NCBI GenBank assembly: GCA_024516035.1
Contig: CM044959.1
Coordinates: 12,851,902-12,915,901, forward strand
Direction: 5' to 3'
DNA length: 64,000 nucleotides
DNA from: Bactericera cockerelli
Taxonomy: Eukaryota > Arthropoda > Insecta > Hemiptera > Triozidae
The translations under genes were made by a program, and so were the position numbers. Each line of letters opens with the position of its first letter. Within the stretch, counting starts at the first letter, position 1. Under the pieces are notes generated by a model that saw only the letters and a list, made by a program, of their open reading frames with translations, ran no database searches and was not told the origin of the DNA. Below are positions 9,984-21,993 of this stretch, in pieces.

Positions 9984-12900
9984 GTGAGTATACAATTAGC
10001 CTTGTTTGATGGTGTTTTGTTATTATTATTATATCAAATTGATACCTGGTTTGAATATCTTTAAAAAATGGTTGGGGTATCCGTATGCCTTGTCAAAAAA
10101 TTCTTTTCTTTGTAGGTATTTTTATTTGCGAAAGGAGTCTCATTTCATTTTAATGTTGTTTTGAAATTTCAGAGCTAGGTACATTGATTAGTAATAATTA
10201 TTAGTTTTCACTTACGAGGCACCAAGTATTATGATCCATTGCTTGTAATGAGACAGATCCCACTCAACAGCCATACTTGCCTCTGATTTCTTCCTGTCCA
10301 AAGTATTTTTTACTCCCCAACTATGACTAATAAGTCCCATCATTCAGGCAGTAACCCCAAGACTTATTATTATGTGGTCAATATTCTAAATAAGAGGATA
10401 ACTTGTTTGGCCTGGGTTTCAAACCCATGACCCATGACCAAAATATACAAAGATATAACAACACAAGAAGACTGTAACAAACTACAAGAAGATCTGAACA
10501 ACATTACAACATGGCTCAACACTATAGGACTCAATTTTCACCCCAACAAATGCTACCACATGACATACACTAAAAAACAACAACGAATACAACACACATA
10601 CAACATAAACAATATACCCATAGAAGAAATCAATACATACAAAGATTTAGGAATATACTTTAAAACAAATCTATCTTGGGAAACTCAAGTAGAAGAAACA
10701 GCTAAAAAAGCCCTAAAAAAACTTGGTATGGTAATCCGCCATTGTCAAGACATTCAAGACATAGATGCCATCACCACACTTTATAAATCCCTAATACGTT
10801 CCACAATAGAATATTGTTCACCTCTTTGGTGTCCAACAACCAAAGAACATATGAAACTTCTAGAAAAAGTTCAAGCTCGATTTGTGCGGTATTTGTTTAA
10901 AAAATTCATTGGATTCTACCCTCTCTACCCTCAATACATTGAGTACTCCTTATTGATAGAAAATCTACCAATAGAATCCATTGAACAACGATTCAGATCA
11001 GCACAAATCAAGCTTCTAGCAAATATTCTAACGAACAAAATTCAAAGTCCATACCTTTTAGGAGAAATTAAATTGAAAATCCCAAATCATAGACTAAGAC
11101 CAAACCCTGCCCTTCTTTTTGAACCACCAAAACTGAATGTCAAATCCGCCATCGCATTAGCTATGATTCTATACAATGAAAAACTAGAAAAGCCACCATT
11201 ATTCCTGTAAAATTTAATATTCACCACAGAAATACCCTTTGTCAGTTATTGCATGCCAAAATGATTTTTCAATTTGGTGTGTGTAGACAGTACTTGAAGA
11301 AAAAAAAAAAAAAAAAAAAACCTCTGGATTACCAAATCATGGCAACTTGACTAATGAGCTACCAGAATGTCTTATACTAGGGTATAGTATGGTAGTGCTT
11401 TATTTGGACTGTCGGCTCGAGACAAGAAGTCCCATTACGCTAACAGTTTTACGTTTTTCATTAAGCTAACAGGTAATATTTTTCACAAACCGACCTCAGT
11501 GGCTTGATCGATAAGGCGGCGGGTAACATGGAGGTCGGTGGTTCAAGTCCCGGTTTCAGCGAAGATTTAGTGAAGCGAGTTTGAATAGTTGTGATATCAC
11601 GAAAGTGATTCACACAAATATGACAACTTTAATATTTTTCACAGAGCAAAATGCCTTAAAAATATACTTTTCAGGCATGAAATCGAAGCACATACTTATC
11701 AACAAATTGAAAAAGCAAAACAACAGGGACAACATCAAGGAGATTCGAAAACCTCCGCCGGCTCCGTCCAAACTCAAAGAGTATGATCCCAACAGACATT
11801 GTGGCGTGTGCACAGAGGAGAATGGCTGGAGTCCATGCTTGCGGTCCCTCACTTGCAAGTCACATCCTGTGCAGCAACGGCGAAATGTGGTGGGACGGTG
11901 CAAGTCATTTGATGAACTTTTGCTTGAACATAAGCAGTCGAAAGGTGAGTTCTCTTTTAGTATGTATCTGCCTTACTGTTTTTTTTTTTTTTTTTTTAAT
12001 TCAAATACCTACACTTGAAGTTATAGATTATAACAATCAAGCAATAACTGGTATGATCATTCATTCATTCATTCACACATGTATTCATTTAAATAAATCA
12101 GGTTGTTGGGGCATTGTTGAATTTTTTCATGCATGATATTACAGGGGATTTGAGCATATTCTTGTTTTTATTAGGGATGGGAAAAAAATTGAGTTGTGTC
12201 TATTCTAATTATTTAGGAGGTGAAATTCAGAAATTCTTATGTAAGTTAAGATTTTTAAATAAATCAATTAATATTTTAAATAAATCAATTAATATTTTAA
12301 ATAAATCAATTTTTTTTTTTTAAATTTCTTTTTTTTTCCGGCCCTACCCAACATCAAGATTGACCACATTGAAATCACTCAGGCTGGGTGAGGTCAATGT
12401 GGGTAGCGGGTACGATTCCCAGCGAATGGAGGGTAACCCCCCATCCTAATCCAGGACGTTAAATCAATTAGAATCGTTGGCGTTAGGAAGGGCATCCAGC
12501 CGTAAAAAATGCGCCAAAAGCCAAAACCAATCAACCTCAACTATGAGGTTGAACAATATTGACCCTGCTTGAGCGGCATAAGACAGAATAAAAGAAGACA
12601 TCACAACCATATTTTTCTGAAAGAATATTTTTTTCTTGAAACTTTTCCAGTTCTAAATATGAATTATTGCATATTTGTAAATTAATAGGTAATATTACCT
12701 CACCTCACATATTAATTAAAAACTGTGAAACCTAGCTATTTTCAATACACACAGATTCTCCAATCTTAATGATCCTGCTGAGGCTTATTGTTATTTCTTA
12801 TGGACGAGGCTTCATAAAAAAATAATTGTATATTGCATAGTTCTGGTCAAAAAAAATTAAAATGGGAAAAACTCAATATTCTGTCTGTTGAAACATAAAT

Positions 12901-13817
12901 TTCTTAATTCATGCAGATGAATCCTCACCTAGTTATTTTTAAGACATAATTATTATTATTAAATATGTTGGATCAAGTTTTATTTACAATAAAGTACATA
13001 GAAATTGAGATTAATAAAACAATACTTGATCAAGAGCGGTGCTAATGCCAACGGCATTCTCTTCCATTATTATGTCCCTTGTTATGTTATGTCTCTTCCA
13101 TAATTATGTCCCTTGGGTCATTAACAAGGACAATAAGACATCAAAAAGGTCAATGAATTAATTCTGAGGATGTTCGTTTTAAAGTTTAGACGAAAATTTA
13201 GCTAATGAGACTTTTCACTTGCATTTTCAGGTAGCAAAACCATTAGCTGTATTAATTTGGCCAACAGACTGGCCAAGAAGAAAACCAAGGAGTCTGTTGT
13301 GATAGCGCATCCTGCGACTATGGCCCATGTTCAAGTGACCACTCCCCTCCCACCCACCTCCTACCCTCTTTCTCATGTAGTCTTCAAACAAGAGTTGGAA
13401 CCCGTTATCAAAGAAGAACCTATGGATGTGGAAGAAACGCCGGAACTTCCCGTCATCCAGCTATCACATTTCAACATAGAAGAACCCAAGCCTCTAGCAC
13501 CCCTACCGGTGATTGAATGTACTACTCGAGTGAGGCGATCCAAACAACCCCCCCAACCTCTCAGTGTTCACAGAACTAGTCTCTGTTTCCATAGCAACCG
13601 AGTATTTACCAACGCGCGTGAAGCCTACCTCACCAAACTGTTGACGGCAAGTGTTGTGCAAAGCTCAGGACTGAAGAATACAATCAACATCAATTCCATC
13701 AAGAACAGACTGTACGAAGCCCAGTTCTTCAATTTAGTTAACGCAAGTACTCAGGGACAAAATGGTATTTCAAATTTTATTCCTATTAATAATCGGTTTA
13801 ATTTCTCACAGCCCTAA
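9059..13817 (+). CDS. Atxn7: Ataxin-7 / Sgf73 family, SAGA deubiquitinase-module subunit (three coding exons)
   Basis: Coding exons 9059-9983, 11675-11944 and 13231-13817 join with phases 1 and 1 to give about 593 residues. Exon 1 encodes an ataxin-7 zinc finger (LPREDFPIFG, then CSKCN and H-x3-H), present twice. Exon 2 encodes the SCA7 domain (CGVCTEENGWSPCLRSLTC, then KSHPVQQRR). Exon 3 encodes an acidic, Pro-rich, poorly conserved C-terminal region. In yeast, flies and humans this family anchors the histone H2B deubiquitinase module to SAGA: the finger sits in the Ubp8/Nonstop assembly and the SCA7 domain contacts nucleosomes. No polyglutamine tract is present. The ATG at 9059 is the first in-frame ATG after the splice acceptor at 8971. 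The odd feature is the duplicated finger module. Assignment rests on the two domain motifs and their order. Confidence 0.87.
10434..11210 (+). pseudogene. 5'-truncated LINE reverse transcriptase, C-terminal part, in ataxin-7 intron 1
   Basis: An open frame of 258 codons matches the C-terminal half of a non-LTR retrotransposon RT. It shows LQEDLNNITTWLNTIGLNFH, then YKDLGIYFKTNLSWETQV and IRSTIEYCSPLWCPTTKEH, a pattern seen after the YADD motif in Jockey/CR1-like elements. The catalytic palm, the endonuclease and the 5' end are missing, so it cannot be autonomous. A short A-run occurs at 11301-11321. It lies in the same orientation as ataxin-7. The frame is still open, so the insertion is fairly young. 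Confidence 0.75.
11489..11630 (+). repeat. SINE family B (tRNA-like head), plus
   Basis: The head CCGACCTCAGTGGCTTGATC has a Pol III A-box-like block and GGTTCAAGTCC is the B box. It ends just before the acceptor of ataxin-7 exon 2. Confidence 0.7.
11675..11944 (+). CDS. Atxn7: Ataxin-7 exon 2, SCA7 domain
   Basis: Acceptor TTTTCAG ends at 11674 and donor GTGAGT starts at 11945, with phase 1 on both sides. The encoded sequence is a basic stretch followed by the SCA7 zinc-binding domain (HCGVCTEENGWSPCLRSLTC, SHPVQQRRNVVGRCKSFDELL). An alternative acceptor at 11643-11644 keeps the same frame and would add ten codons. Which is used cannot be decided here. Confidence 0.85.
12340..12600 (+). repeat. 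SINE body fragment (GGCTGGGTGAGG module)
   Basis: Contains the body shared by the tRNA-headed family A and the 5S-headed SINEs (GGCTGGGTGAGGTCAATGTG, then GATTCCCAGCGAATGGAGGG). The head is lost. Located in ataxin-7 intron 2. Confidence 0.6.
12967..13068 (-). repeat. LINE/SINE tail (GATCAAGTTTTATTTACA family)
   Basis: Matches 22365-22490 (minus) and 43168-43295 (plus). The minus-strand unit has TGCCAACGGCATT... near one end and an AATAAA-containing AT-rich tail at the other. Confidence 0.55.
13231..13817 (+). CDS. Atxn7: Ataxin-7 exon 3, C-terminal region
   Basis: Acceptor TTTTCAG ends at 13230. The frame continues from exon 2 and stops at TAA 13815-13817. It encodes a Lys-rich start (LANRLAKKKTKE), an acidic and Pro-rich middle (IKEEPMDVEETPELPV), and a segment with RRSKQPPQPLSVHRTSLCFH and FTNAREAYLTKLL. 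This part of the family is poorly conserved. The length and lack of a further donor before the stop make this the last exon. Confidence 0.75.
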
Positions 13818-14906
13818 CCTCAAGACTTCATACTAGCTTTTAAGTGTAAGAAAAGAACTTTATGTTAATTTTATCTCCAGAGATTGACGTCATTCTGTCT
13901 GTTTGGTCCTTAAGGACGAAGAAATATCTATATTGAACTGAAATTTTAATCAATTTTTATCTTCTCAAGTTTATTTAGTTCCATCCATATTTTTATTTAT
14001 GTTAGTTAGTGTTTTTTTTATATGTATCAACAACAAAAAATTATACATGCTAGGAGTAGAAGTATTTCAGGCATAAGCAATGCTAGATTTGTTTCTGGTA
14101 TTTTTGGTTGCAAACTATCCAAGTCCTTCCAAGCATACTCTCTTGAGAGGTGTTGAGGAAAGTTTCATCAACATTATTGTGGCATATAAGTTAACTAACC
14201 ACATTATTCTAGTAGTGGGAATTACTTTGTCTAAAAAACCACCCTGACCAGGTGTTTAAACTCTCAAGCTCTAGGTCACAAGACAGAGCTGTATATCTTC
14301 TGTTCACCATACTTTATGTACAATGTACATACCTGGCCCTCGTTCCAGAAAGTACAATAGCTCTGAAAATCCCCAAATCTACCCTTCTACCGTCACACAT
14401 CGTTCTGAACCACATATTTCGTGAGAACTTGGGCTATTTCCATTAAACTCTTGGAAAACAACAAGCTAGTCTTCCTTGTTAGGGTGGGCTAGTCCATTCT
14501 CTGTTTATAGTCCTCTAGCGAGACACTGGTCTTCTCACTGTTTAGCGTCGTCCCCCAGCTAGACAAATCAATTAGAGTGCGTTTTGTGACAGTTGGTATT
14601 GAGATTTGGGGATTCATGAGAGTGAGAGTGGTTTCTGGAATGAGGGCCTGCTCTTCCGCTATTTCTGTCTCTCTCAGCACACAAGTATGCTGTGACTGAC
14701 CATCAGCTCTCAGTTAATTAGATATGCTGTGTCGATTTTACCTGCTTCTGTGTACTTGTTTGCTTCCGTTGACAACTATTACTGCTGTCCTTTAAGCCGG
14801 ATTCCCAATGAGCGCAATGTTTTGTTTCGAAACTTTGCAAAGCGTTGTGCAACTTTTCATATTCCGATCTTGACATCGAATCCCAGTAAGTAAAAAACGT
14901 GTAACA
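13818..14906. other. 3' UTR of ataxin-7 and intergenic sequence
   Basis: AT-rich, with no exon recognised. The polyadenylation site of ataxin-7 could not be pinned to a clear AATAAA. Segments 14340-14640 contain internal inverted similarity (for example 14341-14360 against 14629-14645). Confidence 0.4.
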
Positions 14907-15148
14907 GCCTCCGTGGCGTAACGGTTGTGACTACTGCCCGTAATCCAGAGATCCTGAGTTCGATCCCCGGTCGGAGTAGATTTTTCACACAGGAAATTCT
15001 GTTCCTCCGAACATGTGAGGCTGGCAATTCCGGCCCTACCCAGGCTGAGTGAGGTTAATGTGGGTAGCTGGTACTATTCCCAGCGAATGGGGAGGTAAAA
15101 CCCCGTCCTGTCTTCCTCAAGTCAGGACGTTAAAACCAAATAGAATCT
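14907..15148 (+). repeat. SINE family A, full-length (tRNA-like head)
   Basis: Head GCCTCCGTGGCGTAACGG (A box) and GAGTTCGATCCCCGG (B box). Then comes the body GGCTGAGTGAGGTTAATGTG with TCCCAGCGAATGGGG, ending ACCAAATAGAATC. Other copies: 35771 (+), 54077 (-), 27003 (-), 40882 (-), 46714 (-). Confidence 0.8.
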
Positions 15149-16688
15149 ATGGACATGAAAAGAGCCTAGACATTGGATCTGGGCGTCCATATAATCCTCT
15201 CACCACCGTGATTTAGGTAACAATACTTATCTCACGGACAGGCCATTATTATTATTATTACTGAAAACTGACTCGAAATTTTTGGGTGATACCATTAGTT
15301 TCCTTTCTATAGGATAAGGAAAGTAAAAATGGCTCTGTTGAGCTTCGTATTCGACGCTCGAGACAAAATGTTGCCAAACGTTTCGGAACAAATTGTTGCA
15401 CTCCGTGAGAAACCGGCTTTATTTCCTATTTCTCGGGCTGATTCTCAGACACCAAGGTCTGAATCAATCAACTTTTTTTGCTCAACATCGCGTCGCTTTA
15501 TCATGAAAGTAATATAAGATATTTTTTAGATCCGTGAATCCAAAGATTCAAGAGGTCGTGGGTTCAAAACCCAGCCGGGACATGACATGTTATGCTCCCA
15601 TTTGGGATTTTTACCACTTAATAATATGTCTTGGACTTACTGTTGGAATAATGGGACTTAAAAGTCCTAATCGGGCAGTATAAGGCATTATTATTATTCC
15701 TTCCAGCAATTTGAAGTTAATTTTCACAGTTAAACTAGCTAAAACCTAGCACGTTGTCTTGAGCTTACTGCTGGAATAATGGAACTTTCATAGTCCTAGT
15801 CGGACAGTATAAATAAGACGATATTATTATGTATTATTATTACTGTTAAAATTCTCCTCCTGCAATGTAATGACCCTCTCCCTAGGTTCCGATCTAATGC
15901 TTCCTTGATTAAGATTGGACCAATCTGCCAAATTCTATGAAACCATAGTCAAGTTCTGTTTTCAAGATACTTGAAAATTTTCAAAAAATGTCACTTGAAA
16001 TCCAGAGAGGAAATTGCTCAAGTATTCTGAGTACTTTGCCTTCTGGATTACAAATGACAGAAATCTATTATCTGTAATAAAAAATATATAAAGTAGGAAA
16101 AAATGGTAGGATAAATCTAGAACCAAAACCAATGTTAACACAGCACTGCCAGATATCCTCTTTTTTTTGCTTCATGTCTCTTCAACATAGAGGTTATTCG
16201 AGACGGTGGTTTTACCTTCTATTCGCTGGAAACTCATAAACCAGCTTCACACATTAAACTCGCTTTGTTTTTGGAAAATAGAAACATGATTGCATGGGAT
16301 TCGGTAATCTACGAAAGTTCCGAGAATATTGTCATTTGAAAACTCTTCTTTTTATCTACCCTCCTTATCCTTTAAACAAGTATACGATAAGGAAAACTTT
16401 AATTACTAGTTAATAATATTGTAAAATGGTTATAAAAGAAGTAGAGAAGTTATGGTGTCTAAGGTCAGCCCTCCTTGTATTCATAAGAAAAACTTGATTT
16501 TGTGATATTTTCCCCTTTCTTTTTTTATAGAGACATATTCATGACAAATAAAAAATGGTACATAAAATAAAATATATATTATCATGTATGTAACTTGTGT
16601 TTTTGTAATCAATGTGTTATTATTTTCCAAGTGATAAAAAGGTGAAAAAGTTAGCGCAATTTATGCCCTTCGTTGTCACAAGTTTTTT
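15149..16688. other. Intergenic repeats, no gene
   Basis: Contains a SINE family D copy (15537-15700, with B-box-like GTGGGTTCAAAACCC) and a second partial family D body at 15755-15835. The rest is AT-rich sequence without recognisable exons. Confidence 0.45.
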
Positions 16689-16760
16689 TTTCGTATGATT
16701 AGCTCAATGGTATGCGGAAATCCTGGGTTCGAATCCCAGAGGTCGTAATTTGACTACACA
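16689..16760 (+). repeat. tRNA-like SINE head
   Basis: ATGATTAGCTCAATGG is an A-box-like block and GGGTTCGAATCCCAG a B-box block. The spacing lacks a proper anticodon arm, so this is not a functional tRNA gene. Confidence 0.5.
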
Positions 16761-16878
16761 GTCATGTTTGTAAAGGATGTAGCACTTTCCCGTGCAATGG
16801 TGTTGACCGCCCACCTCTGTTTATCTCTCTATCTATCTTCTATTATATTAAAGTGGTGTTTTTAACTTTATAGTTATA

Positions 16879-16955
16879 CTAGCGGGTTACATCTGCCGCT
16901 TCGCCAGTCCTTCAAACACACACATCACACCAGACACACACCCACACACATGAAT
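16879..16955 (-). mobile_element. Helitron 3' end with CA microsatellite (minus)
   Basis: On the minus strand it ends GGCGAAGCGGCAGATG..CCCGCTAG, followed by host T: the CTRR terminus and a short hairpin expected of Helitrons. A (CA)n run (16916-16953) adjoins it. The same pairing of a GT-type microsatellite with a Helitron end is seen at 29881-30074. The 5' end was not located. Confidence 0.6.
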
Positions 16956-17624
16956 ATATTTTGTCGCTCATCTTTTTTCTGTCCTTACCCGGCGTAGCAT
17001 CTAAAGTATCTGTCAGTTCACGGCTTCATCTTTTCTTAATCATAGAAAAAAAACAGCTTTGTGAATGCAGATTTTTGGATTTTCCGCAAAATACATTTGC
17101 GGAAATCCAGAGATTAATTAGTCAGAGTAGATTTAGCTTTTCATGCAGATGGAATAAAACAGAAAAAAATCAACATAATAAATTATGAGTTTCAAGAAAC
17201 CATGCATGGGTTTATATTCGAATTATATACAGAAATTTTGAAAATTAAAAAAAAAAAACTAGACACAACATAATATGATAAGCTACATTATAAAACATGT
17301 TAAAGGGAGTACTCAAAATTAAACTTAAGTAAAAGAAAAAATCAATCATATTTATAGTATACTGAAAAATTGAGATACTCGTATTTTTAGGATAAACTAT
17401 CTAATAATAATAATTTTGCTGATTTAAATTTATACAACATCAAGCAATGCTGGATAGGTGTCCTACTAAGATCCATTCATTTGTCAATTTTTTTCTATGG
17501 CTCCTCTCAAGTGAGGTTTTATGTATGCTATTTAAGGCATTTTCCTCTAGTTTAAAAGAAAATTGATTTTTCTCCCTGCATATTGTCCAGTGGCTGACCC
17601 CAATCAGGATTGAATTCTGTTGTT

Positions 17625-17689
17625 CTACCAAGATCTGCCTCTGAAACCTCCTCTGCCTCCAAAGCTACCCCTACCTCCACCATACCCCC
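17625..17689 (-). CDS. mle: mle exon 22: last coding exon
   Basis: Acceptor TTTTTTCAG. Continues [20 protein letters not shown] and stops at TAG (17625-17627). The RGRSW-like ending fits the Arg/Gly tail. The 3' UTR runs leftward; no unambiguous AATAAA was assigned. Confidence 0.85.
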
Positions 17690-20600
17690 CTGAAAAAAGA
17701 AATAAAATTGCTTTATTAATAAATATTTTTTTTTAAAATCTATACTTATAAAAGAGAGTTTCACTCACTGACTGACTGACTGACTGACTGACTGACTGAC
17801 TGACTGACTCACTGATTCATCACTGTTTCTCCGAATTGGTAAGTCCTAGAAAGCTGAAATTTGGTGGGTAGCTTTGTCTTACAGTCTAGATGTGCAATAA
17901 GACGGGATTTTTCGAAATTCCCACTACAACACCTGCCATTGGCGAAAAAGGACTTTTTACTTTCACCGCTATTTCTCCACATTGATAAATCCCAGAAAGT
18001 TCAAATTTGGTAGGTAGCTTTGCCTAATAGTCTAGATGTGCAATAAGACGGGATTTTTCGAATTTCCCACTACAACACCTGCCATTGGCGAAAAAGGACT
18101 TTTTACTTTCACCGCTATTTCTCCACATTGATAAATCCCAGAAAGTTCAAATTTGGTAGGTAGCTTTGCCTAATAGTCTAGATGTGCAATAAGACGGGAT
18201 TTTTCGAATTTCCCACTACAACACCTGCCATTGGCGAAAAAGGACTTTTTACTTTCACCGCTATTTCTCCACATTGATAAATCTTAGAAAGTTCAAATTT
18301 GGTAGGTAGTCTTATAGTTTACATGTGCGATTAGACGGGATTTTTCAAAATTCCCACTACAACACCTCTCATTAGCGAAAAAGGACTTTTTACTTTCACC
18401 GCTATTTCTCCGCATTGATAAATCCGAGAAAGTTCAAATTCGGTAGGTAGCTTTGTCTTATAGTTTAGATGTGAAATTAGACGGGATTTTTCGGAAACCT
18501 ACTACAACACCTCTCATTAGCGAAAAAGGACTTTATACTTTCACCGCTATTTCTCCGCATTGATAAATCCGAGAAAGTTCAAATTCGGTAGGTAGCTTTC
18601 TCATATAGTCTAGATGTGCAATAAGACGGGATTTTTTGAAATTCCCACTACAACACCTCTCATCAGCGAAAAAGGACTTTTTACTTTCACCGCTATTTCT
18701 CCGCATTGATAAATTCGAGAAAGTTCAAATTTGGTATTTATGTTTGTCTTATTGTCTGAATCTGCAAAATTGGGCTTTTCGAAACTCCCACTACAACATC
18801 TGCCATTGGCGAAAAAGGAAAATTTACTTTCACTACTTTTCTCCGAACTGGTAAGTCCGAAGAAGTCCAAATTTGGTATGTAGGTTCTTTTACAGTCTAG
18901 ATGTGCATTTGGATGGGATTTTTTTAAAACTCCCACTACAACAACTGCCTACTACTCCATATTGGTAAGCCCTAAAAAGTTCAAATTTGGTGTGTAGGTT
19001 CGTTTTACGGTCTAGATGAGAAATTAGACAGAATTTTTTCGAAAGTCCCACTACAACAACTGCCTGTTACTCCGTATTGGTAAGTCCAAAAATGTTCAAA
19101 TTTGGTGTGTAGGTTATTTTTACGCTCTAGAATTTCAATTAGACGGACCTCAATACACTACGGTCATGCCTCAATACACTACGTTCATGCCTCAATACAC
19201 TACGTTCATGCCTCAATACACTACGTTCATGCCTCAATACATTACGTTTATGCCTCAATACACTACGGCCATGCCTCAATACACTACGGTCATGCCTCAA
19301 TACAGGACGGTCATGCCTCAATACACACTACGGCAATGCCTCAATACACTACGGTCATGCCTCAATACACTACGGCCATGCCTCGGCCCGCAAAGCGGGC
19401 GACAGCCCGCTAGTAATAAATAAATTCTTATTGGTTAGAGAAAACTTGGAAGGGTACAGATACAGAGCCTTTGTCCAGCAGTGCACAACTAACGGCTATA
19501 CAGGGTGGTCACAAATTTGTGATCACTAGATTCTTCTAGGAACCAGTTGAAATTTTTGAAAAAAGAAAACGAAACGCGTAATTCTTTGATTTTTGAGGGG
19601 AATATTTGTCTTTTTAATTTTAAATTAATTGACGGGAACTACCCATTTTTCACAATTACCCTATCTTCTTCTAATATAAAAAAAAACTTAGGTCTAATAA
19701 AATAAAAAATATTTAAAACTAAGGTCTAATAAAAAAAGGACCCAAAGGTTGGCTCTACGCATTGGTTTCGTGGATGGAAACAAGGTCCCTGAATTTTGAT
19801 TTTTAGCGATGTAAGAGTCTCATGAAGAACATTAATATTGTAAGCATAATAATGCCATGCATCCATCTTTCACTTTTTAAAAGTATACAGAGTGTCAAGT
19901 TTACAAATGAGCATTTTTTTTTGCCAATTCGGATTAACCATCCAATTTTACACTTATTTAAAATATTAATATATGATTTTATTATTTTAATTTTACAGTA
20001 TGATTTTATTTGTGGTGAAGCACAAGGCCTCTTCACAATTTTTGTGGGTAGCACAACATTACTAAGAGCCTCCTGTACTTTTCGAATTCTATTACATTAA
20101 TTTCTTTTTACTCTGGTAATGCCGCCACTGGTCGTTACTCATACAAGTAACTACTCATTTTTCCTCACGAGGTATGAGTGGACGCCGAACACCCAAGTAC
20201 AGAGCAGAAAAATTCCTGCCCCGCTGGGAATCGAATCCAGGTCACCATGCGTGCAATGCCTAGCGCGCTAACTCACTCTGCCATGGTTATTAAAATATTC
20301 TATTGTTACAACAACAAAAAACGTACCTCTGAATCCACCGCCGCCGCCATAGCCTCCGCGGAATCCACCACCTCCATAGCCACCTCCTCCTCCTCCTCGG
20401 GCAAACTTTCCGCCCCCGTACCCACTGCCGCCTCCGCTGGAAGAAAACTCGCGTGGAGGCCGTCTGGAGGCGAGGGTAGACGAGGTGTCTATCTGCTCCA
20501 GCTCGTGCCGGCCTGCGTTGAAGTTGCACAGCTTGCGAATCACAGTGATCACCTGGGGTGCAAACATTTGTTTATTACTTCCGAGAAATTTCTAATATTA

Positions 20601-21952
20601 GAAATCGGAAGTATTGTGCTCGTTTATGTAAAAAAAAAAAATAATTTTTTGCTCCGATTTCAATTTTTTCATATTTTTTGTTTTACAATCAAACGTGGAT
20701 ATAAGAGAGAAAAATCTGGTGTAAACATCACACGCCTTTCCTTATCATATTAGGAATGGGAACTGGACCAAAAGCCACTGGTAGCTCAAAGGTAACAGTT
20801 TGCTAAAAATCAAAGCCAAATTCGTAATCAGCACCTCAAAATCATTGGATTTGATATGTCACAATTCCCATCTAGGATGAATAATAAGAAAGTTAGTCAA
20901 AGCGGTCCCCCCCCCAAAGTACCGGTAAATTGGGGCCGAGGTCCAAAAAGTTCATCATATCAAAAAATGATCTGAATAAACCGGTATTAAATTTATTTAA
21001 TCTAAGAAAATGTTGTTCTCTAACTTTTTATGTATCTTTAACCAATTCAAAGAAACGGCGCTTGCGGCCAATATTTGCGGCCCTGTGGCCGCATTCTGCG
21101 GCCGATTTCAACCAAAAGTTTCGTGGTTTGTCTCGTGTATAAAATTTCTAGCTCTTACCGTTCTTGAGATATCCTGTTCACAAACAGACAAACGCACGGA
21201 CCAATGGCTGAAAACAACTTTTTTGGTATCCTGAGGCTATGATACGTCCAGAAATGTGAAAAACTGGGTAGGTCAAATTTTCGACAAATACAATACTTTC
21301 CTTATTATGATAAGGAAAGTAAAAAACCTGAATTAAAGAAAAGAGATAACCGGTCCCCTGAGTTCTCTTATATCCAAGTTCGACAGTAAAATACTTTTTT
21401 TATAACATTAATGGGGAAGTGCATAGTTTAACACTAATTGGAGTGTTAACTGGAGATCCTTTAAGCCTAATGGGAAATTAACTGATTAGACCAGTGCATA
21501 GTGCTAATTGAGAAAATCGAGTTTTAAATTTAAAGGCTTGTTTCACAATCGAGACTTGATCCCCCGCTCCTGGTGTAAAACCTTATCAAGGGTGCTTCGA
21601 TACCGCAAAGAATAATATTTCTATGTTATCAAAATCCCAAAGATAAGGATATCTTTGAGGATATCGCGCGATCAGCTCAGTGGTTAAGCACTCGCTTGCC
21701 ATGCGGAAGGTCCCGGGTTCGATCCCCCGTGCCGACAAAAAATTGTATTTTTAATTTGGTTACAATTGTTTGTAAGGGATACCTTCCGGTGCGCTCCTGC
21801 TGACCCAGCACCTATTTGGGAAGTATCATGTCACTTCTCGCCCATCAGAGGAGAGGCATACTACGGGATGGGTAGGCTACAAAACAGACCACAAGCGTCT
21901 ACAGTAGCTCCTGTTTCATGGCTACGAAATAAAAACGGCTGTGAAACACTCA

Positions 21953-21993
<41 letters not shown>

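Larger units (their letters stand above)
17739..19413 (+). mobile_element. Non-autonomous Helitron with internal minisatellites
   Basis: Starts TC (after host A at 17738) and ends CTAG before host T at 19414. A terminal hairpin GCCCGCAAAGCGGGC lies at 19386-19400. These are the TC...CTRR ends, subterminal hairpin and A/T target of Helitrons. The interior is made of ACTG repeats, a 146-bp minisatellite and a 21-bp minisatellite. No Rep/helicase gene. It sits in intron 21 of mle, opposite in orientation to the gene. Confidence 0.8.

Noticed and set aside
10007..10009. Stop codon ending a one-exon, 316-codon ataxin-7 protein
   Set aside because: A GTGAGT donor occurs just before, and the SCA7 domain follows in the matching phase in the next exon. 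An intron-retained short form cannot be excluded.
17768..19385. CRISPR-like array of regularly spaced repeats
   Set aside because: The units are contiguous minisatellites with no unique spacers, in an insect intron, bounded by Helitron ends.
19102..19423. ORFs with MPQYTT or ASIHY repeats
   Set aside because: They arise from a 21-bp minisatellite inside a Helitron. Both strands are open because the unit length is a multiple of three.
20178..20753. 191-codon plus-strand ORF with a Ser/Ala-rich middle
   Set aside because: It is a mixture of a SINE E copy and the antisense of the Gly-rich exon 21. Codon bias comes from the GGN repeats on the other strand.
21664..21740. tRNA gene
   Set aside because: A and B boxes are present, but the sequence continues into a dispersed SINE body with a poly-A tail and recurs in other places. 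The cloverleaf is incomplete.
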